Position numbers and translations under genes: made by a program | Source of the DNA: Sphingomonas sp. BK345 | Lineage (GTDB): Bacteria > Pseudomonadota > Alphaproteobacteria > Sphingomonadales > Sphingomonadaceae | Reading direction: 5' to 3' | Assembly (NCBI RefSeq): GCF_014193845.1 | Contig: NZ_JACHZX010000004.1 | Coordinates: 248,001 to 312,000 of the forward strand | DNA length: 64,000 nt | Part shown: positions 26,778 through 36,035 of the stretch, one piece after another | Position numbering within the stretch: position 1 is the first letter of the stretch | Layout of the letters: every line of letters starts with the position of its first letter | Notes under the pieces: generated by a model | The model's input: the letters and a program-made list of their open reading frames with translations, nothing else | The model's database searches: none | What the model was told of the DNA's origin: nothing

Positions 26778-28255
26778 GCTGCGGGAGCGGGCGCGGCGAG
26801 CCGATCGAGATACTGCTGATGCGTCGGTAGCGCGGCCACCTGCCGCGTCACGTCGCGGCCGAGTTCGGCGAGCGTCGCGGCGAGCCGCCCCGGTGGCATC
26901 AGGCGCGCGACCCGATTGTGCGCTTCGGGCCAGAGCCGCTGGCCGAGCAGCACCTGGACCCAGGAGGTGACGGTGAACAGCTCGTCGCTGGCCTGGAAGG
27001 CCTGGGCGCCCTCTCGGAACAGCGCCAGCCGCGCCGCCAGGCTGTCCGGCAGCGACATGTCGCGCAGCCGCTGCCAGAACGGCTCGTCGCGCTGGTTGAC
27101 GTGATAATGGAGGATGATGAAGTCGCGCACGCCCTCGATCTCGCGACGCGCCATGTCGTTGAAGCGCGCCGCCAAGGACTCGGTCACCCCGTCATAGGGG
27201 AAGAGCTGGAGCAACCGCGTCAGCGCGATCATGATCAGATGGATGCTGGTCGACTCGAGCGGCTCGACGAAGCCGCCGGCGAGACTCAGCGCGACGCAGT
27301 TGCGCTCCCATGCGCGCTCACGCCGCCCGGTACGGAAACGGATCAGCCGCGGCTCGATCAGCACCTCGCCCTCGATCGTGCCGAGCAGCCGCGCGCGCGC
27401 CGCGTCGTCGGAGAGGTAGGCGCTGCTGTAGACGATGCCGTTGCCGATGCGGTGCTGCAGCGGGATGCGCCACTGCCAGCCGGCGTCGTGCGCGATCGCG
27501 CGGGTAAACGGCACCGCCGGTCCGACCGCGGCGGTCTGCACCGCGATGGCGCGGTCAGTCGGCAGCCAGTCGGTCCAGTCCTCGTAGCCGACCCCGAGCG
27601 TCTCGCCGATGAGCAGCGCGCGGAAGCCGGTGCAGTCGAGGAAGAAGTCACCCTCTACCCGACGCCCGTCGGCCATCACCAGCGCGGCGATGTCACCGCT
27701 GGCGTCGCGCTCGGCGCGCTCGATCCGCCCCTCGAGGCGGACGAGCCCGTCGCTCTCGCAACGCTCGCGCAGATAGCGGGCATAACGCGCGGCATCGAAG
27801 TGGAAGGCGTAGTTGAGCGAGGCCGCGGGCGGCCCGGCGAAGCGCCCGGCACGCGCCGCCTCATGCTCGACGCAATAGGCGCCGATCTCATCGGCGACGC
27901 CCTGCGCGCGCGCCTCGAGCCAGAAATGGTGGAAGTCCGCCATCCAGGTCGACCGGCCCAGCGTGCCGAACGAGTGGAGGTAGCGCTCGTCGGGCCGCGA
28001 CCAGCCCTCGAACGAGATGCCGAGCTTGTAGCTGGCGCCGGTGGCGCGGACGAAATCCTGCTCGTCGATGCCGATCAGCTGGTGGAAGGCGCGCACCGTC
28101 GGGATCGTCGATTCGCCGACGCCGACCGTGCCGATCTCCTCCGATTCGATCAACGTGACCTCGATCAGCGCGCCGAGCTGGCGCGTCAGGATCGCGGCGG
28201 CGAGCCAGCCCGCGGTGCCGCCCCCGGCAATGACGACACGGCGCACCGGCCTCAC
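26774..28255 (-). CDS. FAD-dependent tryptophan halogenase-family protein
   Basis: Flavin-dependent halogenase family, 493 residues from the GTG at 28255 that overlaps the cupin gene's TGA. Motifs are intact: the FAD-binding GGGTAGW near residue 11, the catalytic Lys in SYKLGISFEGW near residue 78, and the WxWxIP signature as GWQWRIPLQ near residue 270. Members in this genomic context (beside TonB receptors and SapC) have shown indole halogenation in some Brevundimonas and Xanthomonas relatives, as far as I recall; the natural substrate here is unknown. It is part of a translationally coupled SapC-cupin-halogenase set. Confidence 0.9.
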   Translation of the reverse strand: MRPVRRVVIAGGGTAGWLAAAILTRQLGALIEVTLIESEEIGTVGVGESTIPTVRAFHQLIGIDEQDFVRATGASYKLGISFEGWSRPDERYLHSFGTLGRSTWMADFHHFWLEARAQGVADEIGAYCVEHEAARAGRFAGPPAASLNYAFHFDAARYARYLRERCESDGLVRLEGRIERAERDASGDIAALVMADGRRVEGDFFLDCTGFRALLIGETLGVGYEDWTDWLPTDRAIAVQTAAVGPAVPFTRAIAHDAGWQWRIPLQHRIGNGIVYSSAYLSDDAARARLLGTIEGEVLIEPRLIRFRTGRRERAWERNCVALSLAGGFVEPLESTSIHLIMIALTRLLQLFPYDGVTESLAARFNDMARREIEGVRDFIILHYHVNQRDEPFWQRLRDMSLPDSLAARLALFREGAQAFQASDELFTVTSWVQVLLGQRLWPEAHNRVARLMPPGRLAATLAELGRDVTRQVAALPTHQQYLDRLAAPAPAA

Positions 28256-29280
28256 CGGTTGAGCTTCCGCAGCAGCTCGGCGCGGAGCCGCCGCGCGCTG
28301 AGCTCGTCGAGCCGCGCCAGCGCACCGCGCGCGTGCGCGGGCAGATGCGCCGCGGGTCGCTCGGCATCGCCGAACACGTAATAGTCGAACATCGCGCGCC
28401 AGGCCGCCTTCTCGCCGGCGGGGCGATCGCGCAGGCTGAGCAAAGCATGGAGCAGCGTGTTCATGGGCGTGTCCATGAAGCCCGGCGCCTCGTTCCACCA
28501 GTAGTTGACGAGTACGTTGAACGAGTCGAGCGCCTCGACCTGGTGCCACCACAGCGCGGGATAGACCACGGCGTCGCCCGGCTCGAGCTCGGCCACCTGC
28601 GCCGCCGCGACCGCCTCGGCGAAGCGCGGGTAGCGATCGAGGTCGGGGTCGCGGAAGTCGACCATCGAGACCACCTGCCCGCCCGGCGTGGGCGCGAGCG
28701 GGCCGGGGTAGAGGTTGGCGACCTGGTCGGGCGGAAAGAGCGTGAAGCGGCGGCGCCCGGCGCCGACCACCGCGACGTTGTTCGACATGTCGTGGTGCGC
28801 CACCGCGGTGGTGCGGTTGCCGATCCAGATGCTCCGCAGCGCGCGGTCGAACCCCGCCTCGGGCAGCGGGTTGGCCTCGGCGAGACCGGGGAAGAACAGG
28901 TCCAGGTCGGTCGAGCCGACGTAGAAGGACTCGGCGTCCTCGCGGTCACGCGCGACGAGCAGGCGCGCGAGATAGTCGTCGAGGCGGATGCGCTCGCCCT
29001 CGAAGTCGAGCCGGGTCAGCTCGGCGTCGTAGAAGTAGCGGCCGCCCAGCTCGGCACGCGCGGTATAGCCCACCACCGGATGGCCGTTGTAGAAGTCGAG
29101 CAGATAGTCGGCCAGCGCGCGCGGCCCCTTCCGCCCCGCCGCGACCAGCGGCCAGTCCGCGACGAGCCCGCGCACCACCACCGGCTCGCCCGCCGCGACC
29201 AGCGCGGCGAGGTCGTGCGCCGCGGGATCGTCCGCCGCGATCTCGCGCGCGCGCCGATCGGTGATCGGCGTCGCGGTCAC
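28252..29280 (-). CDS. cupin-like/JmjC-domain protein
   Basis: A 342-residue protein of the cupin_8/JmjC family, which are often Fe(II)/2-oxoglutarate oxygenases. The metal triad is visible: the first His/Asp in AVAHHDMSNNVAVV near residue 165, and the second His in ALWWHQVEALDSFNVLVNYW near residue 250. The usual N-terminal EPVVVRGLVADWP near residue 32 is also present. It overlaps SapC by GTGA and the halogenase by GTGA, so the three are made together. A role in modifying a cell-surface or transported compound is inferred from the neighbours only. Confidence 0.87.
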   Translation of the reverse strand: MTATPITDRRAREIAADDPAAHDLAALVAAGEPVVVRGLVADWPLVAAGRKGPRALADYLLDFYNGHPVVGYTARAELGGRYFYDAELTRLDFEGERIRLDDYLARLLVARDREDAESFYVGSTDLDLFFPGLAEANPLPEAGFDRALRSIWIGNRTTAVAHHDMSNNVAVVGAGRRRFTLFPPDQVANLYPGPLAPTPGGQVVSMVDFRDPDLDRYPRFAEAVAAAQVAELEPGDAVVYPALWWHQVEALDSFNVLVNYWWNEAPGFMDTPMNTLLHALLSLRDRPAGEKAAWRAMFDYYVFGDAERPAAHLPAHARGALARLDELSARRLRAELLRKLNR

Positions 29281-29996
29281 GCCGCCGCCCGCCGCTTGTT
29301 CTTGAGCTCGATGAGCCGCGACACGTTCGCCAGCGACGCCGCCGCCATGGTCGCGAGCCGCAGCAATCCGGCGCGGTGGAGCCGCACCACGTCGGCGTCG
29401 GGCAGTGCGGCGAGCGCGCCCTCATCGACCGCGAGCACGCCCGGCACGTTGTAGCCGCCCTCCTCGCCGAGATCGATCTCGAGCACGACATCGCGCAGCA
29501 GCCCCGCCGTGGCGAGCTGAGCGTTGATCGCGCGCGCCTGCTGCGCGCCCTCGTAGATGGTGCGCAGCGCCGCCGAGACATGCTGGAGGTACGGCGCATC
29601 GCCGCCGTGCGGCAGGAAGAGCGGCAGGCCGGCGTCGTCGCCGACGCGCGGGTCATCGAGGTCGACGTGGACCATCGGCTCGCCCGTCTCGTCGCCACCC
29701 GCGTCGTGCGCCAGCGCGATCGAGAAGGGGCCGCGACGCTGAATGGCCGGGACGTAGCGGCTGGTCCAGCCCTGCTCACCGAGGAAGAGGTTCTCGTCCG
29801 AATCGAGGCCGAGCAACACGATCGCGTCGATCGAGTCACCGTCGCGACGGAACAGAATCGGGAAGTCGCGCTGTGCCTGCTCGAACTCGGCAGGATAGAT
29901 CGGGAGCTGGTTGGCGCGGTCACCGAACTCGGCACCGACGCGCGGCGCCACGCGCAGCTCGGCGTGATCGACGTTGTTGAGCAGGACTCGATTCAT
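29277..29996 (-). CDS. SapC family protein
   Basis: A 239-residue protein of the SapC family, named after a Campylobacter surface-layer gene and usually found beside TonB receptors in Sphingomonas and Caulobacter. Landmarks are the start MNRVLLNNVDHAELRVAP, a VVLLGLDSDENLFL-type core (IVLLGLDSDENLFLGEQGW) near residue 57, and the LPLFLPHGGDAPYLQ segment. I took the ATG at 29996 with GAGAGA 5 bases upstream; a longer frame upstream has no support. No signal peptide is seen. Function in the family is not established. Confidence 0.85.
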   Translation of the reverse strand: MNRVLLNNVDHAELRVAPRVGAEFGDRANQLPIYPAEFEQAQRDFPILFRRDGDSIDAIVLLGLDSDENLFLGEQGWTSRYVPAIQRRGPFSIALAHDAGGDETGEPMVHVDLDDPRVGDDAGLPLFLPHGGDAPYLQHVSAALRTIYEGAQQARAINAQLATAGLLRDVVLEIDLGEEGGYNVPGVLAVDEGALAALPDADVVRLHRAGLLRLATMAAASLANVSRLIELKNKRRAAA

Positions 29997-30102
29997 GCGA
30001 TTCTCTCGACGCGGCGACGCCGCTCTCTCCCGGGCCGTTGTGCACCAGCGCATTTCAGCACGAAAGCGACGATTTGCACCGTCGTACCGACGTAAAAACG
30101 GC

Positions 30103-30197
30103 CGTCATCCCGAACTCGTCTCGGGATCCACCGTGCCGCCCACTCGAACGGTGAGGCTCTCGTATCACGGTGGATCCTGGAACAAGTCCAGGATGAC
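30103..30197. repeat. paired palindromic intergenic repeat, copy A
   Basis: Two 32-base arms in inverted orientation (30103-30134 and 30166-30197) separated by 31 bases. Each arm itself folds: the left contains CCCGAACTCGTCTCGGG and the right CCTGGAACAAGTCCAGG, and the outer ends are GTCATCC/GGATGAC. It lies between the TonB receptor stop and the SapC start. Related copies are at 41817-41908, 47178-47210, 54957-54991 and 63811-63907. Such pairs could act as transcript-end structures or REP-like elements. Confidence 0.8.
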
Positions 30198-30272
30198 GGA
30201 AGACAGAGGAAGGCGGTCGCTTCCCAAGAAAGAGAAGGGGACCGCCACGGGCGGCGGCCCCTCCCCTCACCG

Positions 30273-33200
30273 TCAGAACTTGTAGCGCGCGCCCAGAAGG
30301 AAGCGCGGCTTCAGCTCTTGCGCCAGCACCAGGTTGCGCTCGGTACGGCCATAGGTCTTGACGCTCTCGCTGGTCAGATTGATCCCCTCCAGCGTCACCG
30401 CGATCGTGTCGTTGACGTCGTAGCTGATGTTGACGTCGAGCGTGCCGAACGGCGCCACGAACAGCGGGTTGCGGTTGCCGCCCTGGTTGGTCGCGGCGAG
30501 GTACTTGTCGCGCCAGTTATAGGCGAGACGCGCCGAGATGCCGTTCTTGTCGTAGATCGCAGTGGCGTTGGCACTGTTGCCCAGGCCGGTCAGCGCGAAG
30601 ATGTTGACGGTCGGGTCGGCATAAGGATCGACGTTCACGTCCCCGCTCACCTTGGTGAACGAACCGGCGAAGCCGAAGCCCGTGTTGCCGAAGAAGTTGG
30701 TCCACGCCAGCTCGAAGCCGTGGATCTTGCCCTCGCGATTGTTGATCGGCTGCGACACCGAGAAGTTGAACAGCGGATCGTTCGCGTCGGACGAGATGTC
30801 GATCTGCGACAGCACCTGGTCGACAAAGGTCTGCTGCAGGCCGCGGCCGGCGACATAATTGGCGTTGAACTGCGTGGTCGCCGCCGTCTGGTTGCCGCCG
30901 TTCTGCACGAGCAGCGCGGTGTAGGTGAACAGGTTGACGTCGCTCAGGTCATAGCCGCTGGAACGGAGGAACGCCGCCGCGGTGCCCGACCGCGAACCCG
31001 CCGCGCCCGAGCTGGGATCGCGCAGACCGAACAGGTTCTGGTTGATCACGCCGGTGCCGAGGAAGTTGGCGACGCGCTTGTCGAAGAAGCCGACCGACAC
31101 GAAGCTCGACGGCTTGTAATACCATTCCAGCGACACGTCGAAGTTGTCCGACAGCAGCGGCAGCAGGTTGGCGTTGCCGGTGCTGCCGGTCGGAATACCG
31201 CCGAGCAGCGTCGGGCGACCCGGCGCGCCCGCCGAGGCGGTGGCGAACAGGTTGCCGTAATCGGGCCGCGCCAGCGTCCGACTGAACGAGACACGCGCCT
31301 TGACGTTCGTGATCGGCTCGATGCTGAAGTCGACCGCGGGCAGCAGGTTCTCGTACTTGCCGCGCTGCCGAATCGCGGTGAACACGCCGCTGGCATCGCC
31401 ACGGAAGTCGTTATCCGCGGTCCAGACAATGTTGTTGTACGTCTGCACCGCGTCAGAGACGACGCGGGTCTGCTCGTAGCGCGCGCCGATCACGAGGTTG
31501 GCGGGACGGTTGGCGACCTCGCCATTCCAGGTGAACTGGCCGAACACCGCCCAGATCTTCTCCTGTACCGTGTCGTCCGCGGGCGCCGAGGGCGCCGGCG
31601 GCTGGCCGAGACCCGTATAATAGGGGCTCAGCACGTTATAGAGGTCGATGGCGTTGCCGCGGAAGGCGATCAGCGACGAGCCTTCGGACGCCGGGTTGAA
31701 GTGGTCGAACTTGCAGGTCAGGCAATATTGCTGGACCAGATCGGGCGCCAGCTGCTGGATGATGCCCGGGTTCTGCAGGCCCCAGTCGCCCAGCGTCTGC
31801 TGGGTCTGTGTCTGCGTCGAGTGCATCTTCGAGTCGGTGTACGACGCGCCCGCGTCGAAGCGGCTGCCGCCGCCGAGATCCCAGCCCAGCCGCGCCTGGA
31901 TCTGGTCGATCCGCTGCGTCTGGCGCGAGATGATCGTGCGCGCCGGCGCCGCGCCGAGATCGCCGATGTCGAGCACGCCGTTGCAATTGCCCTTCGGCGC
32001 GTCGGCCGGGGTGGCGCGGTAGCAGTCGTTGATAATCTGCGCCTGCTGCGGGAAGCCGGTGCTGAAGTCGAGCGAGTGACCCGCGATCACCGGCGCGCCG
32101 AGCGCGACCGTGGTGGCGGTGGTGCCGTTGGGATTGTCCGGCGACGACTTAGACTCGGAGTGATGCCCGTCGAGCGTCAGCGTGAAGTTGGGCGCGAAGT
32201 CCCACTTCACGTTGAGACCGACTGAGGCCAGCCGCGCCTTGGTAGCCGCCTGCTGCTGCTCGAAGCCCTCGTCCTTCGGGCTGGTGGGCAGATAGTCGCG
32301 CAGGAAGATCGCGGTCGCCATGTTCGGGTTGTCGTCGAAGCGGACCTCGCTGAACGGGCGGTTGAACCAGTTGGTCTGCTCGCTGCGCTGCTCGCGCAGG
32401 CGGTTCTGCGCGAACAAGCTGTCGACCGTGAACTCGAGTGTGTCGGTCGGGCGGAATTGCAGCACGCCCTGAAAGTTGATGCGCTCGCGGCGGTTCTCGG
32501 AGAACTGGTAGCGGCTGTCGTTGGGCACCAGCACGTACGGCGCCGTCGGCTTGTTGCCGTCGAGCACCGTGGTCGAGTTGATGAACGTGCCCGGGTTGAA
32601 GAAGTCCGCGGTCGGAATGACGTTCCAATAGTTCGGGTTCGACTGCGCCGATGCCGAGTAGCGCAGCTGGTAGCTGCCGAACACCGCGGCGCCGAACGTG
32701 CCCTCCTCATTCTTGTAGTTGAGCACGCCCGAGACCTCGGGCGTGACGCGGTGCTTGTCGCCGACCGCCTTCTCCACCGAGGTGTCGTACAGCGCCTTGG
32801 CGCCGATCGAGCCGGTGACGCCGGTCTCGCGTGAGTCGAGCGGCTTGCGCGTGTTGATGTTGATCGTCGCGCCGATGCCGCCGGTCGGCACCGCGGCGCG
32901 GCCGGTCTTATAGACCTCCAGCCCGCTTACGCCTTCCGACGCGATGTTCTGGAAGTCGAACGAGCGGCCCGCGCCGCGCGCGAACAGATTGCCGCCGCTG
33001 GTGTCGATGTTGGTCGCGGGCAGCTGACGGCCGTTGATCGTCACGAGGTTGAAGCCGCCCGAGAAGCCGCGGACCGAGACCTGCGAGCCCTCACCGTTGA
33101 CGCGGTTGATCGACACGCCCGTGATACGCTGGAGCGACTCCGCGAGGTTGGTGTCAGGGAATTTGCCGATGTCCTCGGCCGAGATCGCGTCGACGACACC

Positions 33201-33467
33201 CGGCGAGTCGCGCTTGATCGCGATAGCGCGATCGAGGCTGGCACGGACGCCGGTGACGACGATGTCGTCGACCGCGCCATTCTCCTGATCCGCGACGGTG
33301 CCCGACCGCGCAGTGTCGCTGTCAACGGCCTGGCCCCCGCCAGGCTGGGCGTTGGTCGCCGACGGCTCACCGCCGGTGGCCTGCGCGAATGCGGGCGCGG
33401 CGGCGATCGCCAGCGCCCCGAGCGACGTGGACAGAGCAAGCTTCGACAAGACGTTAAGGCGCTTCAT
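30273..33467 (-). CDS. TonB-dependent receptor (Caulobacter/Xanthomonas type)
   Basis: Large outer-membrane transporter, 1064 residues from the ATG at 33467, which has AGGGGGG upstream; a second ATG directly before it is also possible. A signal peptide ends at about AAAPAFAQA (residues 22-30). The plug domain follows with VDDIVVTGVRASLDRAIAIK near residue 80 and a LQRITGVSINRVNGEGSQVS block. The beta-barrel ends in the terminal Phe of LGARYKF. The absence of a CarboxypepD_reg domain and the neighbours (SapC, cupin, halogenase) fit a glycan- or aromatic-linked uptake system; the substrate is unknown. A LacI-type palindrome overlaps its promoter. Confidence 0.93.
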   Translation of the reverse strand: MKRLNVLSKLALSTSLGALAIAAAPAFAQATGGEPSATNAQPGGGQAVDSDTARSGTVADQENGAVDDIVVTGVRASLDRAIAIKRDSPGVVDAISAEDIGKFPDTNLAESLQRITGVSINRVNGEGSQVSVRGFSGGFNLVTINGRQLPATNIDTSGGNLFARGAGRSFDFQNIASEGVSGLEVYKTGRAAVPTGGIGATININTRKPLDSRETGVTGSIGAKALYDTSVEKAVGDKHRVTPEVSGVLNYKNEEGTFGAAVFGSYQLRYSASAQSNPNYWNVIPTADFFNPGTFINSTTVLDGNKPTAPYVLVPNDSRYQFSENRRERINFQGVLQFRPTDTLEFTVDSLFAQNRLREQRSEQTNWFNRPFSEVRFDDNPNMATAIFLRDYLPTSPKDEGFEQQQAATKARLASVGLNVKWDFAPNFTLTLDGHHSESKSSPDNPNGTTATTVALGAPVIAGHSLDFSTGFPQQAQIINDCYRATPADAPKGNCNGVLDIGDLGAAPARTIISRQTQRIDQIQARLGWDLGGGSRFDAGASYTDSKMHSTQTQTQQTLGDWGLQNPGIIQQLAPDLVQQYCLTCKFDHFNPASEGSSLIAFRGNAIDLYNVLSPYYTGLGQPPAPSAPADDTVQEKIWAVFGQFTWNGEVANRPANLVIGARYEQTRVVSDAVQTYNNIVWTADNDFRGDASGVFTAIRQRGKYENLLPAVDFSIEPITNVKARVSFSRTLARPDYGNLFATASAGAPGRPTLLGGIPTGSTGNANLLPLLSDNFDVSLEWYYKPSSFVSVGFFDKRVANFLGTGVINQNLFGLRDPSSGAAGSRSGTAAAFLRSSGYDLSDVNLFTYTALLVQNGGNQTAATTQFNANYVAGRGLQQTFVDQVLSQIDISSDANDPLFNFSVSQPINNREGKIHGFELAWTNFFGNTGFGFAGSFTKVSGDVNVDPYADPTVNIFALTGLGNSANATAIYDKNGISARLAYNWRDKYLAATNQGGNRNPLFVAPFGTLDVNISYDVNDTIAVTLEGINLTSESVKTYGRTERNLVLAQELKPRFLLGARYKF

Positions 33468-33538
33468 CATCCCCCCCTGGTGCGCTGCTGCGGAACCTTC
33501 CGCAGGCACGGCCGGTGCCCCTGTGAGGTCACCAGATG

Positions 33539-33571
33539 TGATAACGCTATCAAGTAGAACCGCGCTGTCAA
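33539..33571 (-). promoter_or_regulatory. TonB receptor promoter with LacI-type operator
   Basis: On the minus strand a perfect -35 box TTGACA (33566-33571) is 16 bases from a weak -10 TAGCGT (33544-33549). The palindrome TGATAACGCTATCA (33539-33552), read TGATAGCGTTATCA on the minus strand, covers the -10. Its form, with a central CG, is that of LacI-family operators. No LacI gene lies in the window. Confidence 0.55.
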
Positions 33572-33811
33572 CTCGGCCTGCGGTATAATCTCATCGCCGA
33601 TTGATCAGACAATCTCCTCCGACCAAGCGATTTAATTCAATCATTTTCTTTATTCTTCTGCACTGCTGCTTTCTGTTTTTACCGGCCTCGGACTGTGAAC
33701 CGTAGGTATTCAAGCCACTTGCGCCTGCGAGACAGGGCGTCGCTTGTAGGATAACGCGAGAACGCGCCCGCTCTTTCGAGCAGACGCGTCCACAGGCGGC
33801 GGCATTGCGGG
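33572..33811. other. AT-rich non-coding stretch between TonB receptor promoter and paoC
   Basis: About 240 bases with no supported gene. The part from 33590 to 33690 is clearly less GC-rich than the flanks (TTTAATTCAATCATTTTCTT). A plus-strand TATAAT near 33584 has no fitting -35 and no gene behind it. The remainder up to the paoC stop shows nothing recognisable. Confidence 0.4.
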
Positions 33812-36031
33812 TCAGACGAGCGCGGGCAGCTGCGACAGATGTTTGTCGAGTGTGACCGGATAGTCACGCACGCGGACACCGGTGGCGTTGTAGATCGCGT
33901 TCGCCACCGCGGCGCCGACCCCGCACAGGCCGAGTTCGCCGACTCCCTTCGCCTTCATCGGGTTGGCCTTGTCGTCGGCCTCGTCGAGGAAGACGACCTC
34001 CTGGTGCGGGATGTCGGCGTGGACCGGCACCTCATAGGTGGCGAGGTCGTGATTGATGAACAGACCGAATCGCGTGTCGACCGCCAGTTCCTCCATTAGC
34101 GCCGAGCCGACGCCCATCGTCATCGCGCCGATCACCTGACTGCGCGCCGACTTGGGATTGATGATCCGCCCGGCGGCGCACACCGCCAGCATGCGCCGCA
34201 GCCGCGTCGCGCCGGTATAGCCATCGACACCCACCTCGACGAAATGCGCGCCGAAGGTGGAGAGCTGCCAACTCTTGTCGAGCCCGCCATATTCGATCTT
34301 GTCCTCGCCGGTCAGCTCGCCCCGCGCCGCCGCCTCCGCGAGCGGCACGGAGCGATTGCCTGAGAACACCTTGCCGTCCGCGAAGCGCGCGTCTGCGGAG
34401 TTCACCCCGACGCGCTGCGCCACCGCCTCGCGCAGCTTCACACAGGCGGCGTAGACCCCGGCGGTGGCATTGGCGGCGCCGAACTGGCCACCCGATCCGG
34501 CGGAGACCGGGAAAGCGGAATCGCCCAGCTTCACGCTGACATGCTCGATCGGCACGCCCATCATCTCGGCCGCGGTTTGGGCGATGATCGTGTAGCTGCC
34601 GGTGCCGATGTCGGTCATGTCGGTCTCAACCGTCACGCGACCGTCGCGCCCGAGCCGCACGCGCGCGCCCGAGGGATAGTTGATGTGGTTGCGGAAGGCC
34701 GAGGCCACGCCCATCCCCACCAGCCAGCGGCCGTCGCGCACCTGCGCCGGCGTGGCCTCGCGCCGCGACCAGCCGAAGCGCTGGGCGCCCTCGCGCAGGC
34801 AGCGCACCAGCTGACGCTCGGAGAAGCGCCGCTCGGGCTTCTCGGGATCGACCATCGTGTCGTTGCGGACGCGGAAGTCGACGGGGTCGAGCTTGAGCTG
34901 CTCGGCCATCTCGTCGATCGCGATCTCCAGCGCCATCATGCCCGGCGCCTCTCCCGGCGCGCGCATCGCATTGCCCTCGGGCAGGTCGAGCACCGCCAGC
35001 CGCATCGCCGTCAGCCGGTTCTTGCCGGCGTACAGCAGCTTGGTCTGGTTGACAGCGGTCTCGGGGCCGCCGCCGGGTTGGTCGCCCGAGCCGCTCTCGT
35101 GCGCGATCGCGGTGATCGTGCCGTCCGGCGTGGCGCCGATGCGGATACGCTGGCGCGTCGCGGGGCGGTGGGTGGCGTTGTTCGCCATCTGCGGGCGGGT
35201 GAGCGCGACCTTGACCGGCCGCCCCGCCGCGCGCGCGCCGAGCGCCGCCAGCACCGCGTCGGCGCGCAGGAACAGCTTCCCGCCGAACCCGCCGCCGACA
35301 TAGGGCGAGATCAGCCGCACCTTCTCCTTGGGCATGTTGAGCGTGGTCGCGAGATCGCCGCGGCCCCAGTCGATCATCTGGTTGGAGGTGAATACCGTCA
35401 GCTCATCGCCCGCCCACATCGCCAGTGAGGCGAAGGGCTCCATCATGGCGTGGCTGTGATCGGGCGTGGTGTAGCGCTGGTCGAGCTTGACCGGCGCCGC
35501 GGCGAAGGCCTGCTCGAACGCGCCGGTGCGATCGACCGGCGGGGCGCCGCTGCCCTCATCGCTGTCGCCGCCGGTGAGCGGCGCGGTCTTGAGCGCGCTG
35601 TCGAGGTCGAAGCGACCTTTGGTGCGCGCGTAATCGACCCGCACCAGCGCGGCGGCGGCGCGCGCCTGCTCGAACGTCTCGGCCACCACCAGCGCGATCG
35701 CCTGATGATAATGGTCGACGTCGGGGCCGCCGAACAGCTTGACCGTGTTGTACTTGCCCTTGCCGAGCTTGCCCGCGTCGGCGGCAGTCACCACCGCGAT
35801 CACGCCCGGCGCCGCCTTAGCGGCGGCGGTGTCGAGCGTGCGGATTCGGCCCTTTGCCACCGCCGCGCCGACGACATGACCATAGGCTTGATTGGCGGCG
35901 ACCTCGTGATGCTCATAGGCATAGGGGGCACGGCCACTCGTCTTGAGCGGGCCGTCGATGCGATCGTGCGCGCGGCCCACCACCTTCATCGCGTCGATCG
36001 GGTTGGTGCCGGCTGGCGTGTCGAACTTCAT
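33812..36031 (-). CDS. paoC: aldehyde oxidoreductase molybdenum-binding subunit (PaoC-like)
   Basis: Large subunit of a xanthine-oxidase-family molybdoenzyme, 739 residues from the ATG at 36031, 4 bases after the FAD subunit stop. The substrate-binding and Mo-pterin blocks are visible: MMEPFASLAMWAGDELTV near residue 200, YVGGGFGGKLF near residue 245, MRAPGEAPGMMALE near residue 352 and the catalytic Glu in AKGVGELGLCGVG near residue 695. Together with the two genes upstream it resembles the E. coli PaoABC periplasmic aldehyde oxidoreductase, which detoxifies aromatic aldehydes. The maturation gene paoD is not nearby. Confidence 0.9.
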   Translation of the reverse strand: MKFDTPAGTNPIDAMKVVGRAHDRIDGPLKTSGRAPYAYEHHEVAANQAYGHVVGAAVAKGRIRTLDTAAAKAAPGVIAVVTAADAGKLGKGKYNTVKLFGGPDVDHYHQAIALVVAETFEQARAAAALVRVDYARTKGRFDLDSALKTAPLTGGDSDEGSGAPPVDRTGAFEQAFAAAPVKLDQRYTTPDHSHAMMEPFASLAMWAGDELTVFTSNQMIDWGRGDLATTLNMPKEKVRLISPYVGGGFGGKLFLRADAVLAALGARAAGRPVKVALTRPQMANNATHRPATRQRIRIGATPDGTITAIAHESGSGDQPGGGPETAVNQTKLLYAGKNRLTAMRLAVLDLPEGNAMRAPGEAPGMMALEIAIDEMAEQLKLDPVDFRVRNDTMVDPEKPERRFSERQLVRCLREGAQRFGWSRREATPAQVRDGRWLVGMGVASAFRNHINYPSGARVRLGRDGRVTVETDMTDIGTGSYTIIAQTAAEMMGVPIEHVSVKLGDSAFPVSAGSGGQFGAANATAGVYAACVKLREAVAQRVGVNSADARFADGKVFSGNRSVPLAEAAARGELTGEDKIEYGGLDKSWQLSTFGAHFVEVGVDGYTGATRLRRMLAVCAAGRIINPKSARSQVIGAMTMGVGSALMEELAVDTRFGLFINHDLATYEVPVHADIPHQEVVFLDEADDKANPMKAKGVGELGLCGVGAAVANAIYNATGVRVRDYPVTLDKHLSQLPALV

Positions 36032-36035
36032 GGCC

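Noticed and set aside
33584..33589. A plus-strand TATAAT
   Set aside because: No matching -35 and no gene in that direction; it is chance in an AT-rich stretch.
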